64,000 bases of DNA. Source: Maea johnstoni. Lineage: Eukaryota; Annelida; Polychaeta; Spionida; Magelonidae. Both the position numbers and the translations under genes were made by a program. This document shows positions 34,157-45,819 of the stretch, piece after piece. The DNA lies in the NCBI GenBank assembly GCA_963942565.1, contig OZ012696.1:20581650-20645649 (forward strand). Reading direction: 5' to 3'. Below the pieces are notes generated by a model. The model ran no database searches, was not told the origin of the DNA, and was given only the letters and a program-made list of their open reading frames with translations. Every line of letters starts with the position of its first letter. Position 1 is the stretch's first letter.

Positions 34157-34361
34157 AACCGGTCGACCTTGACAATCAGGCTGCGGCGAACAGCCCGAAA
34201 ACTACGTTCTGCACATGTTGGTGCACAGCTCTCTCTGTAATGTAAACGATACGAGAGCCCTCATTGGTCTTTGTCTCCTAGTGAGGTCACACTGAGGCCA
34301 GATTTGAGACCCCTGGAAGTCTCTCGCTACATATCCATTCTTTTATTCATCAAAACAGTTG
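34157..34361. mobile_element. Family A element beyond the STK16 3' end, partial
   Basis: The minus strand begins GATGAATAAAAGAATGGATA and continues GTAGCGAGAGACTTCC, as at 689-956. The other end near 34157 (CCGGTCGACCTTGACAATCA) lacks the terminal repeat. AATAAA (minus strand, 34342-34347) is the first such signal after the STK16 stop, 141 bp away. Confidence 0.7.
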
Positions 34362-34487
34362 AAGATTCTTAGATTGTGTTCTGATTGGTATTTCTCATCT
34401 AAGTATTTTCTGAAATATGATTTCATTCTTACAATACCAATAAAATAGTCAGGGTATAAATTAGTTAAGGCCCTATCGACGTTTCCC

Positions 34488-35675
34488 TCATATCCTGTTT
34501 TCCAGTTTGTTGATTATATTTTCTACAGCTTGAATGACAGAGTCTATATCACAGCGCTCCATAGGGTTAACAGTCATCAGGGTTCCGATCAGACCAGTCA
34601 ACTCCTCCGAATAGCTGAAAACAAACAAACGGAGATATAGTATTGACCAAAGGAAGTTTCTTTTATTGTCACTTTTTCTGTCATATTGTGGTGCAGGCAT
34701 GACAAGCCAGTTTTAACCCTTATGCTGCTAGTGGCTCATTTGCCAAACATAAAATGATGCAAAAAACTTGACTGAAACCACGGCATATGGGTACTCATCT
34801 GACAGTACTCAGTGAAAGCTATCCAATGAATACCTGCATGACAGGGTTTAGATGGTTTTCAAAGTTGTTCATCCTTGTGCTTTGGACGAAAGTAGAGTCA
34901 GCATTAGAATGTTTAAATGGTCGAGGAAGTACCTGGCCAAGCCAACTTCATTACACAAGGGCGACTTCACCAATGAACATCCAGAAAGTAATTTGTAAAT
35001 TTTAACTCCTTAAACAATTTGCAATATATATTGTATCTTTATTCAAAATCTTCTAGAGCTGTTTTGCCTTATAATTCCTTACACAATTGTTCTATATCTA
35101 TACAGCTTGCGATAAAAGATATATACTATGTATAACAATTTCTTAACCCTTATGCTGCTGGTGGCAAATTTGCCCAATACAAAATGATGCAAAAATCCCG
35201 AAAAATGACTGAACCCCTAGCACATGGGTACTCATCTGAGAGTGCTCAACAAGAACTATCCAATAAATACCAACATCACAAGGTTTCGATGGTTTTCAAA
35301 ATATTTTGCATCCTTGTCCTTTGGACAAAAGAAAGTAGCCTCAGCAGCGTAAGGGTTAACTCCAACTATTGCCTAGTTTTGTTACATGGAACTCATGGTT
35401 CCAAAAGTGATTTTTTTGGTAATTTGCATAGTTTGTCATAATACTTACACAGTGTCTTGTGGAATTTTGTAGCTTTTGCTCATCACCGCCAGGGCGATAC
35501 TTCCTCCTCTCTGATAGGCCTGCTCAAACGGTGATTCCAGGAATGCCATCGCGTAGAGCACACATCCTAGAGACTGCAACAAATAAAACACCTATTAACA
35601 ACTCTTTCTCTCTCTCCCTCTCTTACTAACTCACTCACTCTCTCATACACTGTCTATCTGTCTCTCTCTCTCTGC

Positions 35676-35710
<35 letters not shown>

Positions 35711-35881
35711 ACTCACTCACTCACTCACTCACTCACTCCCTCTCTCTCTCTCGTTCCCTCCCACTCCCTCTTTTTGTCTCTCATACACTGTCTATCTGTT
35801 TGTGTCTCTGTCTCTGTCTCTGTCTTCTCTCTCTCTCTAACTCTCTTTCCACCTCTCTTTCCCTTTTTCTCTCTCTCTCTT

Positions 35882-35922
<41 letters not shown>

Positions 35923-35947
35923 CTCTCTCTTTCTCTCTCTCTCTCTG

Positions 35948-36009
<62 letters not shown>

Positions 36010-36162
36010 ACTCACTCACTCACTCACTCACTCCCTCTCTCTCTCTCGTTCTCTCCGACTCCCTCTTTTTCTCTCTCATACACTGCCTATCTGTTTGTGT
36101 CTCTGTCTATGTGTCTCTCTCTTCTCTCTCTCTCTCTCTAACTCTCTTTCCACCTCTCTTTC

Positions 36163-36236
<74 letters not shown>

Positions 36237-39200
36237 GCCTGTCAAGAAGGTTGACTCCTTTAATACATTGCATGAAGCACAAAACAACCTCTAAGAAAGT
36301 GCAGTGAGGCTCAACTGTATGGGGTCTTCCATAACAGGTGGTCTTTACAAACAGGTTAAATCTAAATTATTTTTCATCTGTAGGATATTTTTTCACCAGT
36401 ATTTCTGGGCAAGCGATGTCTCTTAACAAACAATTTTAATGTTTCTTAAATAATAGAGTACTGGCACCAGGTTGTGTTAAGAATGCCTTATTTTTCTCTA
36501 TCGCTAGAGCTACTTACCCATATATCAGTCTTCTCATCTATTTTACAGTAACTTTCCACATTGAACAATTCCGGGGCACGGTACGGCATAGTGCACCTCT
36601 CAGCAGCAATGTCCTACAAAACAACACTTCAATGGATTTTCTGAGTAGTCTACACTACATACAACACTTTTACTTGTCAAACCTTATGCTGCTGGTGGCT
36701 AATTTGACCAATACAAAAAGAAGCCAAAAATCTGAAAAATGACTGAAACCCTGGCACATGGGTACACATCTGAGAGTACTCAGTGAGAGCTATGTAATGA
36801 ATACCAAAATGACAGGGTTTGGATGGTTTTCAAAAGTCTTTGCACCCTAGTGCATTGGATGAACGTAGCCTCAGCACTGGAAGGGTTAACATATATTAAC
36901 TTGCCTCATGTGCCTGGAGATCTCCTTGACATTATTTGTCTGGAGTTTTGATACTTAAGAAGTGAATTTGGAGTTAAAAATAAATTCATAAAATATTTGA
37001 AGGAGAGTTGTCGGTCAGAGTTCAATCAACATTTCTCCTTCAAATATTTTCTGAAAATTCCTTTCGTTAGAGAGATATCACCAAAATAGTCTGGCGGTTT
37101 TGGTTGCTAAGGCAAGAATGGGTTGATACTGTAAACCCTTCTATAATCGTACCCCTTTTAGTTTCCCTCTTGTTACACATTGGAAAAATGGTCCTGGCAC
37201 TATAAAAGTGAATGGTGAGTATTTTGTTTGCCAACAGACAAGACATATTTGTGATATTAGTAGATTTCCTAATTGCTTACTCATTTTGCATTGTGAACTG
37301 TGTAAAATAACCGGGATAGCATATAAAAAGAGGTTTACAGTTATTCAAAAGCTATATTAATTACAGTAAATTCTGCGGGGATATACCTGTAAGTCTTTGT
37401 CGTTTTGTATTTCTACTTCAAATATTTTCCTTACGATGCTTTTTATAGAGAGAAATAGTCATGCATTTTCTGACTATTACAGACATGCATGGTCTTATCC
37501 AGCAGGGCATCTAGGCATCATTTGGACACCAAATCCCTCTAAAATCACAAATCAGGACACCCAACATCTTTCATGAGGAATTTCTAAAAATGTCAATTTC
37601 AGAGCAAATACTTGAATATTTTTACCTCAATTTGACATTGCATAAGAATATCATGCCTATTCTCAATAACTTAATTGCATATGGCTGTAATCTGAATATA
37701 TTGCTATCTCTCTTTCAAAAAATAGGACACCCAAGAATTATATGATTGCTTATTCTGGGCACCCAGTTTCAAAATCCTGGCTACGGCCCTGCTGAGACGT
37801 GATTGGTTAAGACCTACTGCAGGGTAGCCAGGATTTAGAAACTGGGTGCCCAAAATTGGCAATTGTAAAATTTTAGGGCATCCAAATTTTTAAGGGGGTT
37901 CACAATATATTCAGATTTCAACCATATACATGTATAAAATTTATCAAAATAAGGCATAATATTGTTATACCAGTTCATGAGAATTATATAGAGATGAAAA
38001 ATATTCATGTTTTATAAATTCCTCAAAAAAAAAAAGAAAATTGGTGTCCTGAGGAGTGCTTTTTAAGAGTTTGGGTGTCCGAAGGACACCCAGACGTCAG
38101 ATACTTAGCCAGGATTTCAAAAATGCCTGTCCAAGACATTAATTCAGAAATTTCTGCCCGTCTAGATTAAGATACTCAGCTACTCTAAATCCTTATTCCA
38201 GTTATATTTATTGTGTCCAAAAGGGCGATTTACACTTGAGCTTTGCCCTAGAAGCTGGTTTGTTAGTTAATATTTGGTTAAGTCAAAATTGAATATTCTT
38301 CATAGAAATCTTTGCCTGTCCAAAAAATAGGTTTTCAGGAAACTGCCTGTCCAAATGACTAAGACTATGACCTACTGTAAGGGCTCTGGCTTGGGAGGCA
38401 CCATTGATCTCTACTCGCGCTACGGCCATTGATCCAAAGTCCATCAGCACAGGCGTGTCATCCTCTCCCAGTAACACATTGGCCGGCTTCAGATCCCTGA
38501 AAAAACAAACAAGTAGCCAACTTTTATATAGGATTTGGTAGGGGTAGGGGCATTGAACTGTCGCGCACCATTATGCGAGAAAGGGCTCATAACCTGCAAC
38601 AAGACAAACCCTTGATCATTTTTCAATTCAGGAATGTTTTGGAGCATATGACCAAATGATTTGATTCAATGTTTATGTATCTTATACAGATTATACTTAG
38701 AAAACATGTAAACTTCAACACTTGCCAAAATACCATTGTTATCCTGTATTGCATATATACTTTTCAAATTTCTTGTATTGTTATATTGTATTGTTCCACA
38801 TTGGCCATTATTACCTATCTATGTGCCACTGGTGGATCCTGCTGGTGCAGGGCTCGACGTTAAGGCTTGCCCCGTAGCCCCTGGCTAGTTATTGAAAGTC
38901 AGGGCTAGTAAATTCTACCTGTGAGTAGCCCTGAGGGGCTAGATAGAATTAGAATATCAGCGCTTACAAAAGTATGAAGCCCTCCTTTGGCTCTGCATTC
39001 CTGGATGATAATATAACTGAATTTACCACAATACACTGTATTCTTTTCATGTTTTCAACAGAGGCTATGATATCAAAAGAGGTCACTTTTAGAAAAGAGT
39101 TGTCATTAATATCAGGGCTAGCAAAGATATTTCGGGGCTAGTTAAATTTTCGGTAACTAGCCCTGCTGGGCTTATAAAGTTTTTTTTTAATGTCGAGCCC

Positions 39201-42200
39201 TGTGGTGTATTAATACTCTCACTCCCTCACATATTCTTATTGTTATCCTGCATTGTTGTACTGTATTGTTCTATGCTGTCCATTATTACCTACCTGTGTG
39301 CCACTGGTGGATCCTGCTGGTGTAATAATATTATATTGTTCCATGTTGTCCATTGTTATCCTTAATGTTATCCTTATTGTTATCCTGCATTGTTGTACTG
39401 TATTGTTCTGTGTTGTCCATTGTTACCTACCTGTGTGCCACTGGTGCATCCTGCTGGTGTAATACCCTCACTCCTTCACAGATCCCCCGGAATAACTGCC
39501 AAATCCTCATCTCTGGAATGTACTCAAGTTTCTTCACCATCTGATCTATCACATCTTGAATGGTTCCTTTCTAACATTTGACAAAAATAAAACAAATACG
39601 AAATCATTTCACACATTACATTCTGTGGTGGCCCAAACAGGCCGTAATATATCATATTCTACATATAATATATCATATGCATATAAACTTGATTAGAATG
39701 AATTCTCATCTGGTCTATCACATCTTGAATAGTGCCTTTATAATTTATAGAGGTACACATTCCATCTGTCCAAGAGCTGAAGATGGACAATCACTGCTCC
39801 AGGACCAGTATTATAAGTTTGTTTACTTGTACAGTTAATTTACTCATCCATGCCTGTAGATCCAAAATCACCTATTTTGGTGATATCTTTTTTTAAAAGG
39901 CAATTGAAAGGGTTGATGGGTTAACTGGAAAGAGTAATATGAAACAATTACTTACCCTAAAGAAAGGCATTAGAACAAGGACCTCACTAACAACGCTCCT
40001 CCGCGGGTCGTTGATGTCTATGACACAGAAGTCCTCGCAGGGCAGGAGGTTGGGGTGCCGGAACCTACTGTGCCATTCCGCCTCCAGCACCGCCTCCCGC
40101 TCATCCTCCTTGGAGTGACACGTGATCCGCTTCAGCGCGAACTGCTTGTGCCTGTGAGAATCCTCAACTAGATCTACATAGCTAAAACCCCTGAAAACAA
40201 CAACATTTATAGAGTTATTATTTCCTTTAAGGCCTCCCTCTCATCCTCCTTGGAATGACAAGAGATCTGCTTCAGCGCGAACAGCTTGTGCCTGTGAGAA
40301 TCCTCCACTAGGTCTACATAGCTAAAACCCCTGAAAACAACAACATCCATAGAGTTAATAGCTCGCGTAGTGAGCACTTACGGTATAGGATGTCAACAAT
40401 GCTATTGTCGATGGAAGTATATACTGAGGCCTAGAAAACGGTGTCCGCACTTCCGTCCGCACTTCTGTCCGTTCATCTCTTATCTCGCTCACTCGATAAC
40501 CTCGCGAGAAATGAGCATAACTTTTTGCTTTAAGAGCACATTTGCCGCCAGATCGTTTCATGTTTTAAATATTTCTTAATCAAATAATAAATTTGGATTG
40601 TTTCCTTTTAATTGTGTCAAAATAGCGTTTTGGACGCCGACTATCGTGCAACACACGCCGAACTATGCAACAACTGAAACAAACAAGCTCACGTGCGACA
40701 AATGCTGACGTCTTGAAATGACGTCATGTTACGATGGAATTCCGCGGATTCCAAAGTCGTAACTTCGATGTTCACGGTAAAAATGACTTTACTCATCTTT
40801 CCGTGAATCGATTTCAATACAGTTTAAATCGCTACAACCGCCTCAAATAATTCTACATGTCTCTTAATTCTAGTTGAAATCTGTCGTGAAATGACGATTT
40901 TGCAACAGGTTGAAGTCGTAGTAATTTTCATGCCATATTTTTGGGTCATGTTGTACTTTGCGACCTCAATTCTGGTACGTACCAGAATTGTTGAGATAAT
41001 TTTGCAATTCTAGTACGTACCAGAATTGTTCCCTGCAAACAATTCTAGAACGTACCAGGATTGTCAGAACAATTCTGGTATTACAAGTGTACCAGAATTG
41101 TTGATTCGGGCAATACTGGGACGTACCAGAATTGTTCGAGAATGTTTTACCTGCCAGCTAAATGGTGCTGTTGGTCACATACTTTGTTGTAATGTATCGA
41201 GTAGTTCCGGAAGAAATCAATTAGCGGCAAAGTTGAAAGTACTTGAAACTAACTGCGTCATTAAGCAAGCGATAGGGAAATAATTCACGGACAATTCTGG
41301 TATGTCCCAGAATTGTAGTAACAATTCTGGAAGAGAACGTGTACCAGAATTGTAAAGTCGGACAATCCTGGTATGTACCGGAATTGCACAATTCTGGTAC
41401 GTTCTAGAATTGCTACATGTGATAAACAATTCTGGTACGTACCAGAATTGCACAATTCTGGCGAGTACCAGAATTGAGGTCGCAAAGTACAACATGACCA
41501 TATTTTCGGTCAATCGCTACGCATACTATGTGGTGGTTATTGCACAAATATGAAGCTCATATGAAGGCTCATATGTTTCAGCAAAGTTCAAGTAAAGATC
41601 TTATCATGTTTTAAATATTGCTTCATGTTTCAAATAATAAATATGAATTGTTTCCTTTAAATTGTATCAAAATAGCGTTTTGGTCGCCGATGATCGTGCA
41701 ACACACGTGGAACTATGCAACAAATGAAACATACATGCTCACGTGCGACAAATGCTGACGTCATGAAATGACGTCATGTTACGACGGAATTCCGCGGATT
41801 CCAAAGTCGTAACTTCGATGTTCACGGTAAAAATGAATATTACTCATCTTTCCGTGAATCGATTTCCATGTAGTTTAAATCGTTACAACCGCCATAAATA
41901 ATTATACATGTCTCTTAATTCTAGTTGAAATCGGTTGCGGAATGACGATTTTGCAACAGGTTGAAGCTTGGATAAAAAAATGACTTCACTGATAACAATA
42001 ACAAACACTTTGTAACTGCATTTGAAGGGGCATGCAGAAATATCAGCGAGCAGCGCGAGCATTTAAAGCTTTGCTTTCTCGTCATATTATTTCCCATAAG
42101 GCTTCACGCTCATCCTCCTTGAAATGATCAACAAGTGATCTGCCTCAGCGGATCACATTTCAAATGTAAATAAATTTAGATAACATGCAAATGATTTGCA

Positions 42201-42504
42201 TGTTATCTAAATTTATTTACTATTCAAATAGTTGGAAAGTACATAAGATGTTTACATAACCATTAATGATGTGTTTTAAGATAAATATTGGACATGCCAC
42301 TCATGTATCTATAAGTGTCTGATAGGTTTATTCTCAGCATAGACTAAAAAATATACCTTTCAACATGCCTTGTGGGAAGCCTAATGCTCATTGATTAGAA
42401 GGTACTTAAAATAACAGAAATACCTACCCTTCACCTAATCTGGACTTGACATAATATCTCCTATTGTTTATGCTCAGAGACTCCTTGGAACAGACACACC
42501 CCAT
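34488..42504 (-). CDS. STK16: STK16 homologue (Ser/Thr kinase 16, NAK family), complete in seven coding exons
   Basis: STK16 is a small constitutively active kinase anchored to Golgi and plasma membranes by N-terminal lipids. Coding exons from 5' to 3': 42504-42428, 40190-39956, 39570-39431, 38496-38376, 36613-36518, 35573-35449, 34614-34488. All are GT-AG and in phase; 921 nt or 306 residues (human 305). It starts MGCVCSKES, with Gly2 for myristoylation and Cys3/Cys5 for palmitoylation. Kinase landmarks: GEGGFSYV at 24-31, Lys46 in FALKRI, HRDLKPAN at 150-157, DFG at 170-172 (DLG in human), APE at 204-206, DIWSLG after it, ending NKLENRI. A splice acceptor before the first exon (exon edge 42551) implies a 5' untranslated exon upstream. 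Introns hold MITEs, a palindrome-rich element and partial copies of exons 2 and 3. Confidence 0.94.
34717..34912. mobile_element. piggyBac-like MITE, family B, in STK16 last intron
   Basis: TTAA at 34713-34716 and 34913-34916. Left end CCCTTATGCTGCTAGTGGC, right end diverged (GCATTAGAATGT). Confidence 0.8.
35157..35355. mobile_element. piggyBac-like MITE, family B, with two like ends
   Basis: TTAA at 35153-35156 and 35356-35359. The left end is CCCTTATGCTGCTGGTGGC. The right terminus reads CAGCAGCGTAAGGG, the left-type end inverted, instead of the usual CATTGGAAGGG, which suggests end conversion. Lies 93 bp from STK16 exon 6. Confidence 0.8.
35601..36236. repeat. (CT)n-rich low-complexity tract in STK16 intron 5
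   Basis: About 630 bp of CT repeats with CTCA blocks and recurring TCATACACTG(T/C)CTATCTGT segments (about 35643, 35781, 36077), so it has been partly duplicated in blocks. All Ser-Leu and Arg-Glu frames here are artefacts. Confidence 0.95.
36681..36885. mobile_element. piggyBac-like MITE, family B
   Basis: ACCTTATGCTGCTGGTGGC to CAGCACTGGAAGGG, with TCAA before it and TTAA at 36886-36889. It lies 68 bp upstream of STK16 exon 5 in gene orientation. Confidence 0.8.
37485..38110. repeat. Head-to-head pair of a dispersed repeat in STK16 intron 4
   Basis: 37485-37795 is an inverted and 37805-38110 a direct copy of the repeat at 1690-1995. Both carry CCAGGATTT, GAAACTGGGTGCCC and GGGTGTCC. Arms of about 300 bp could pair in the transcript. 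Confidence 0.6.
38819..39327 (-). pseudogene. Partial tandem copies of the 3' part of STK16 exon 3
   Basis: Two extra copies of the end of exon 3 and the start of its intron precede the real one in coordinate order. Copy 1 is 38819-38847 continued at 39208-39235, split by a transposon. Copy 2 is 39294-39327. Each retains the exon word complementary to CCACTGGTGGATCCTGCTGG. Copy 2 keeps the CAG/GTAGGT donor; in copy 1 the donor reads AT. Neither has an acceptor. Confidence 0.75.
38848..39202. mobile_element. CAGGG-ended hAT-like MITE with 5-bp TSD, copy 5
   Basis: The ends CAGGGCTCGACGTTAA and TTAATGTCGAGCCCTG are flanked by TGGTG at 38843-38847 and 39203-39207. GGGCTAGT-type words recur at least six times inside. 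It sits within a partial exon copy, so it is younger than that duplication. Confidence 0.88.
40233..40330 (-). pseudogene. Partial tandem copy of STK16 exon 2
   Basis: Repeats the 5' part of exon 2 with a 140-bp period. It retains the TTTTCAG acceptor and would read GFSYVDLVEDSHRHK then LFALKQISCHSKEDERE before running into non-exon sequence. There is no donor. It carries the glycine loop and a VAIK-type lysine but no more of the kinase. Confidence 0.8.
40563..40930 (+). repeat. Direct repeat in STK16 intron 1, left copy
   Basis: About 365 bp that recurs at 41610-41965. Shared landmarks are AAAATAGCGTTTTGG, GACGTCATGTTACGA and GGAATTCCGCGGATTCC. The pair is offset by about 1.05 kb and brackets the palindrome-rich element. 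Confidence 0.8.
40944..41499. mobile_element. Palindrome-packed foldback element with 9-bp TSD
   Basis: The ends GGTCATGTTGTACTTTGCGA and its exact inverse are flanked by ATATTTTTG (40935-40943) and ATATTTTCG (41500-41508). At least eight complete or slightly decayed copies of a 22-bp palindrome with core CTGGTACGTACCAG fill both arms. The middle (about 41160-41280) is unique. Nine-base duplications are typical of Mutator-like elements. No transposase. Confidence 0.8.
41610..41965 (+). repeat. Direct repeat in STK16 intron 1, right copy
   Basis: Partner of 40563-40930. It is followed closely by another decayed scrap of STK16 exon 2 at about 42096-42155, so exon scrap and repeat appear to have been duplicated together. 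Confidence 0.8.
42096..42155 (-). pseudogene. Decayed fragment of STK16 exon 2, third copy
   Basis: GCTCATCCTCCTTG and GTGATCTGCCTCAGCG match the complement of exon 2 around 40099-40139. More diverged than the copy at 40233-40330, and no acceptor remains. Confidence 0.6.
42166..42220. repeat. Perfect 55-bp palindrome
   Basis: 27 bases starting GTAAATAAATTTAGATAAC are followed by one G and their exact reverse complement. Each arm contains an octamer (ATGCAAAT / ATTTGCAT). Lies about 210 bp from the STK16 first coding exon, inside intron 1. Confidence 0.9.
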
Positions 42505-42559
42505 CCTTAATAAATAATTAATGTTCTCAAGCCAACCCATTGGCTGGCCCACTGCAAAA

Positions 42560-44430
42560 AAAATATATAAACATAAACACACTTATTGACGCCTGATGGC
42601 AACCTCGAAAGCTCTTCTATTCCATTTCAACTGATGGGTTTTATAAAGCGAAGTGAATTGGACAAGTCATTTTTTATATCATTAAAAATAGCATAAACAT
42701 TTTGTTTAATTTTTCCTGAAGAGAAAAACAAACTAAAGTTTTTGAAAGATAAATCATAAAATCTATGACAGCTTGAGTACGAACTATATATAATGTGATG
42801 TAAAAACTAGTATAAATTTCCACTTCTTGAGATGGGTTTTCTTTCACGCAAACCTCCATGTTTACGACCTGCAACGTGTTATCAGTTAATGTTTACATTT
42901 ATCACGATCATACATGGGCAGCTGTTTCAGCAAGCAGACTTCATGTCAATCATGAAGCCCTTAGATGAATAGACATCAGTAATGAAGTGCAATCAATGCT
43001 TTAGATTCTTACACTCGAGTCAAAGGACTATTTGTGCATCACCATTCAAAGACCCAATCATCGAGCTCAAAATGTATATTTGTTTCTTCAAGATTAATAT
43101 GGAAGGCAACTTCAAGTTTTCAGGAAACGGTCCGCTCAAACATCGGCCATGTTACATCTCGCGTGGCAATACGAGAATATAGTTACATCTAAAACACGGC
43201 ACGCCAGACGGAATAGTTTTAAGTAAACTGCAGCATAAATGGATCCCTCTACTTATTGAGACCATCACGAATATTTTTGTAACTTAAATATTTTCATCTC
43301 AAACATTTTAAAGATATTTTACCCCGAATGTGCAATGTATACTTAGATATAGTAAATATATTACGGAAGTGCTGCTTTTAGATCCAACCATGAGTCACAC
43401 TTCTCGTTCAACGTCGTAGCATTCGCAAGATTTTCTGCCTGTGCAGGCTCCATTCGTTTTATCACCCGGGCAATAGCGACAACTCGCCCTCTGACTAGCC
43501 ACAACAGGGAAATAGATAACAGCTGGAATTTGGAACTTTTTCTGTCGTAAATCGTTAAAAGCCATTTTAGGAGTGGTGGGGGAAACGAGTACCAGGAGAA
43601 AACCACCGCCCAATCCTTTAACTATATGACATGTTATGGCAGAGACATCTATTTATGTATGTCTCTGGTTATGGTAAAAGCCCTAGACCACTCGGCCATG
43701 AGGGCAGGCTAGAAATATCTTACCATGGGTTTGCACCTCGTGTAAAAAGTACATCTTAAGAAACCCAAGCGTAGTTCTAACTGAGATTAATTTCTTGTTT
43801 AGAAAGTAAAATGATTTATTTTCTAGGTTCGCAGATTGCCACGAGATGGTATGATCATGTTCTAAATATACCTGCTATAAAGTGGCTAAATTAAAATGGT
43901 GTTTAAAGACGATGGTGCACATTTAAAACGCCCATGTAGGAAGAGGTGATACCAAACACAACATAAATTTGATTCCGCTTTATTACGAACAAACCCGATC
44001 CTACTGTTAAATGAAAAGAAAATATGAAGATCTGTCAGTCCTATTTTGCTTTATGGTTAAACAGTGGTTTTCTTGCTATGTAAAAGGGCAAGGTTTGCCT
44101 TCAATTCTTCTCTGAACTGTGTCATGGTGAGCATTAGGACTTGTAATATAATTGGATTATCTTTATAACTAGATCTTCATTCCAATTGGTATCATATAAC
44201 TTGGTGTAATTGTAAAAATTCCTTCACTTCCAGAACCATAATTTAGTCTTATCGACCCATGAGAACCCTGGTTTTCATAGTTATGAAAAACTGGAAATAT
44301 AGTCAACTTAAAACACATTTCATGCATCCTGGCCAAGTTTGAAAACTTACAGTCACCGACAACCATATCCTATTTCAGCATATATCTTATATGTCAAATG
44401 TAAGCATGTCAATGATTCTGATGCGTATTA
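42560..44430. other. Region upstream of STK16; no coding exon seen
   Basis: The untranslated first exon and promoter of STK16 should lie here. The less AT-rich stretch at 43361-43615, with CCGCCCAATCC, is a candidate. The open frames across it lack recognisable domains. Confidence 0.35.
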
Positions 44431-44436
44431 TACATA

Positions 44437-44600
44437 ATCTTCAAAAGACAACTGAAAACACATCTGTTCAAATATTTATTTATCAAATAACTATGTGGAT
44501 ATCAACATCTATCCTTTGACAATGAATGTAATGTGCCTTTGAGCATGTTTATATGGAAAGGGCGCAATATCAAATGACAATAGTATTATTATTATATACA
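44437..44600 (+). mobile_element. CR1-like LINE tail, truncated
   Basis: Opposite orientation to the other LINE copies. Carries the last few codons (TTCAAAAGACAACTGAAAAC) and the untranslated end (GAAAGGGCGCAATATCAAAT), finishing in a TTATTATTA-like tail. Confidence 0.8.
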
Positions 44601-45036
44601 GGAAAACATACGGAAGGAGGCTCCACTGCAAGCAAGTTAGCAGGTGCTCCTTAGTACACGAAATGCAGGCTGCAGCACCCGAGAAACAATAGAAGGTTGG
44701 ATGAGGGCAGTTTCAGTGAATGCACATCTTAGAGAAATGGAAATCGTATGGGAAATGTGTTCGCATGAAATACGATGAATACATTTTCCCCACTATCACG
44801 GTTGATGCAAATAACACAAAGGCCTGTGCCTAGGGTCAACATCATAGCAATTACATACGGTATAAAAACAGTACACTATTTGAAAGTAACTTCTATCACG
44901 TTTGTAGAGGAAGAAGTGCATAAGAAGCGACAACTGCAAACAATTATCTAGACCAAAACGGAAGCAAGCTAAATGACGATGCATAAACAAGACGGAAAAC
45001 TATCGTCAGGTATAACTCTTTTGGGAGGATATGGGT

Positions 45037-45052
45037 GGCCTTGAAAATGTCG
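45037..45052 (-). terminator. Degenerate histone 3' stem-loop of H3 copy 2
   Basis: Reads CGACATTTTCAAGGCC on the minus strand. With the TTTC loop fixed, only 3 of 6 stem pairs can form; the other core histone genes here have all 6. Flanking ACCCA and a purine-rich downstream element (CCAAAAGAG) remain. Confidence 0.75.
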
Positions 45053-45081
45053 TTGGGGGAATTTACTCGAAGAGTAACTTC

Positions 45082-45510
<429 letters not shown>

Positions 45511-45546
45511 TCAGAAAATACGATAAACTCTACGAGCACTAGTTAT

Positions 45547-45711
45547 CTTTATATACGGATCTATCATGATCACTTAATCTCTGATTGGTCAGCAGCACTG
45601 GAGCATGATTGGTTGATTTTCACCCTATACACTCTGCCATTGGTGCAAACTTTCCCGCCTTTTGTTCTCATGTCTTTCAACATCCGCCGCGAATCTGCTG
45701 CTTTGGATCCG
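45547..45711 (-). promoter_or_regulatory. H3 copy 2 promoter
   Basis: TATATAAAG at 45547-45555; CCAAT boxes at 45584-45588, 45608-45612 and 45639-45643; the exact 18-mer CGGATCCAAAGCAGCAGA at 45694-45711. Same order and similar spacing as the other H3 promoter. Confidence 0.8.
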
Positions 45712-45819
45712 CATTCCATTCCAAGCTCAGGCGATTTTAGCGCACCAGCTGAATTTCTTTGTTCCTCGTTGTGAAATGCCCAATGGCTTCCGATACATGC
45801 CATGGCTATGAAAAACACA

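Noticed and set aside
35774-36307. 177-codon Ser/Leu-rich frame and its Arg/Glu-rich antisense partners
   Set aside because: Pure (CT)n low complexity inside an STK16 intron; every frame is open because the repeat has no stop codons.
40233-40330. Alternative mutually exclusive STK16 exon 2
   Set aside because: It keeps the acceptor and frame but has no donor and lacks over half of the exon, so it cannot replace exon 2.
43361-43613. Minus-strand frames of 72 and 81 codons as an upstream STK16 coding exon
   Set aside because: The STK16 N-terminus MGCVCSKES is complete in the exon at 42428-42504, and family members do not extend further; at most this is untranslated leader.
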